This document shows positions 63,680-64,000 of a stretch of 64,000 bases of DNA, one piece after another. The stretch's first letter is position 1; the number at the start of each line of letters is the position of its first letter. The position numbers were made by a program, and so were the translations under genes. Source of the stretch: Synchiropus splendidus (lineage: Eukaryota; Chordata; Actinopteri; Syngnathiformes; Callionymidae). The notes beneath the pieces were generated by a model. That model had not been told where the DNA came from and did no database searches. It saw only the letters and a list, made by a program, of their open reading frames with translations. The stretch is taken from assembly GCF_027744825.2 (NCBI RefSeq), contig NC_071345.1, forward strand, positions 18,446,001 through 18,510,000. Direction: 5' to 3'.

Positions 63680-64000
63680 CTGAGGTTGTCACAGAGAGAC
63701 AAAAGCGACATGAGAGCTCCAAGAATGAGGTCAAGTGCAGAGGTGGGGTATGACTTCTTTATTTAGCTCCAGAATGAAAGGCGTGCGAAACACAGCTCTC
63801 CACAAGAGGGTACATACTACAACCCCTGTGATTTTTATACCAACTCAGACTGTGTCTAGGAAAGGACAGGACAGCATTTTCACTTTGCACTGCATCTTCG
63901 TGTGTGACATGTCAGTCAAGATAAACTGCTTTGCTCGCTCCTTCACCTCCTCCATCGACATTTGAAAAACAAGATAACATATTATCGACATGGTCTCACA
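63680..64000 (-). other. rnf144b intron sequence to window edge
   Basis: No further rnf144b exon was recognised. A minus-strand AATAAAG near 63755-63761 inside 'ctggagctaaataaagaagt' suggests a small retroposed tail, which is not certain. Confidence 0.4.

Noticed and set aside
63840..63962. Minus-strand peptide MSMEEVKERAKQFILTDMSH as a possible further rnf144b exon
   Set aside because: It does not match the RNF144B RING1 or IBR regions, and no acceptor/donor pair fits the phase of the exon at 63679.

Overview
This window is vertebrate nuclear DNA, almost certainly from a percomorph-type teleost fish. The evidence is spliced genes with GT-AG introns (about 0.1-3.4 kb), fish-specific immune families (finTRIM, FISNA-NACHT NLR, an intron-poor MHC class I gene), and fish-type repeats (hAT and Tc1/mariner DNA elements, L2 and L1 LINEs, and relics of Copia and DIRS retrotransposons). 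No CRISPR, operon, tRNA or rRNA gene was seen.

Layout. (1) 1-22.7 kb, plus strand: the 3' part of oxr1 (oxidation resistance 1; TLDc protein). It has eleven exons between 4145 and 21067. A CCAAT-box promoter and an alternative first exon near 13.7 kb would yield a TLDc-only isoform of about 240 aa. (2) 23.4-27.2 kb, minus strand: a complete 11-exon squalene epoxidase gene (sqle, 557 aa), tail-to-tail with oxr1. (3) 27.9-34.7 kb, minus strand: a complete 14-exon xylose isomerase gene (439 aa) with every metal-binding and catalytic residue retained. This is the most unusual gene here. (4) 35.7-37.1 kb, minus strand: a finTRIM gene broken by an in-frame TAG, loss of its B-box and a truncated SPRY domain. 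(5) 37.6-39.8 kb: a dead ZBED-type hAT transposase and a Tc1 fragment. (6) 40.66-44.0 kb, minus strand: an NLRC3-like FISNA-NACHT-LRR gene. (7) 44.4-52.5 kb: a repeat bed with a hAT non-autonomous element, a palindromic MITE, a finTRIM scrap, a Copia pol relic, an L1 relic and an (AT)40 tract. (8) 52.7-54.7 kb, minus strand: an MHC class I gene with only two coding exons (345 aa), resembling the teleost L lineage. (9) 55.5-61.8 kb: an L2 LINE insertion, rearranged duplicates of sequence from around the MHC gene, a DIRS relic, and a second copy of the sequence upstream of xylose isomerase. (10) 62.8-64 kb, minus strand: the last three coding exons of rnf144b (RBR E3 ubiquitin ligase), running off the window.

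The genes form two blocks. The first is housekeeping or metabolic (oxidative-stress TLDc protein, sterol synthesis, sugar isomerisation). The second is an immune block (TRIM, NLR, MHC I) that is rich in repeats and local duplications. All exon boundaries were read by eye from splice sites, reading phase and family knowledge; no alignment software was run.
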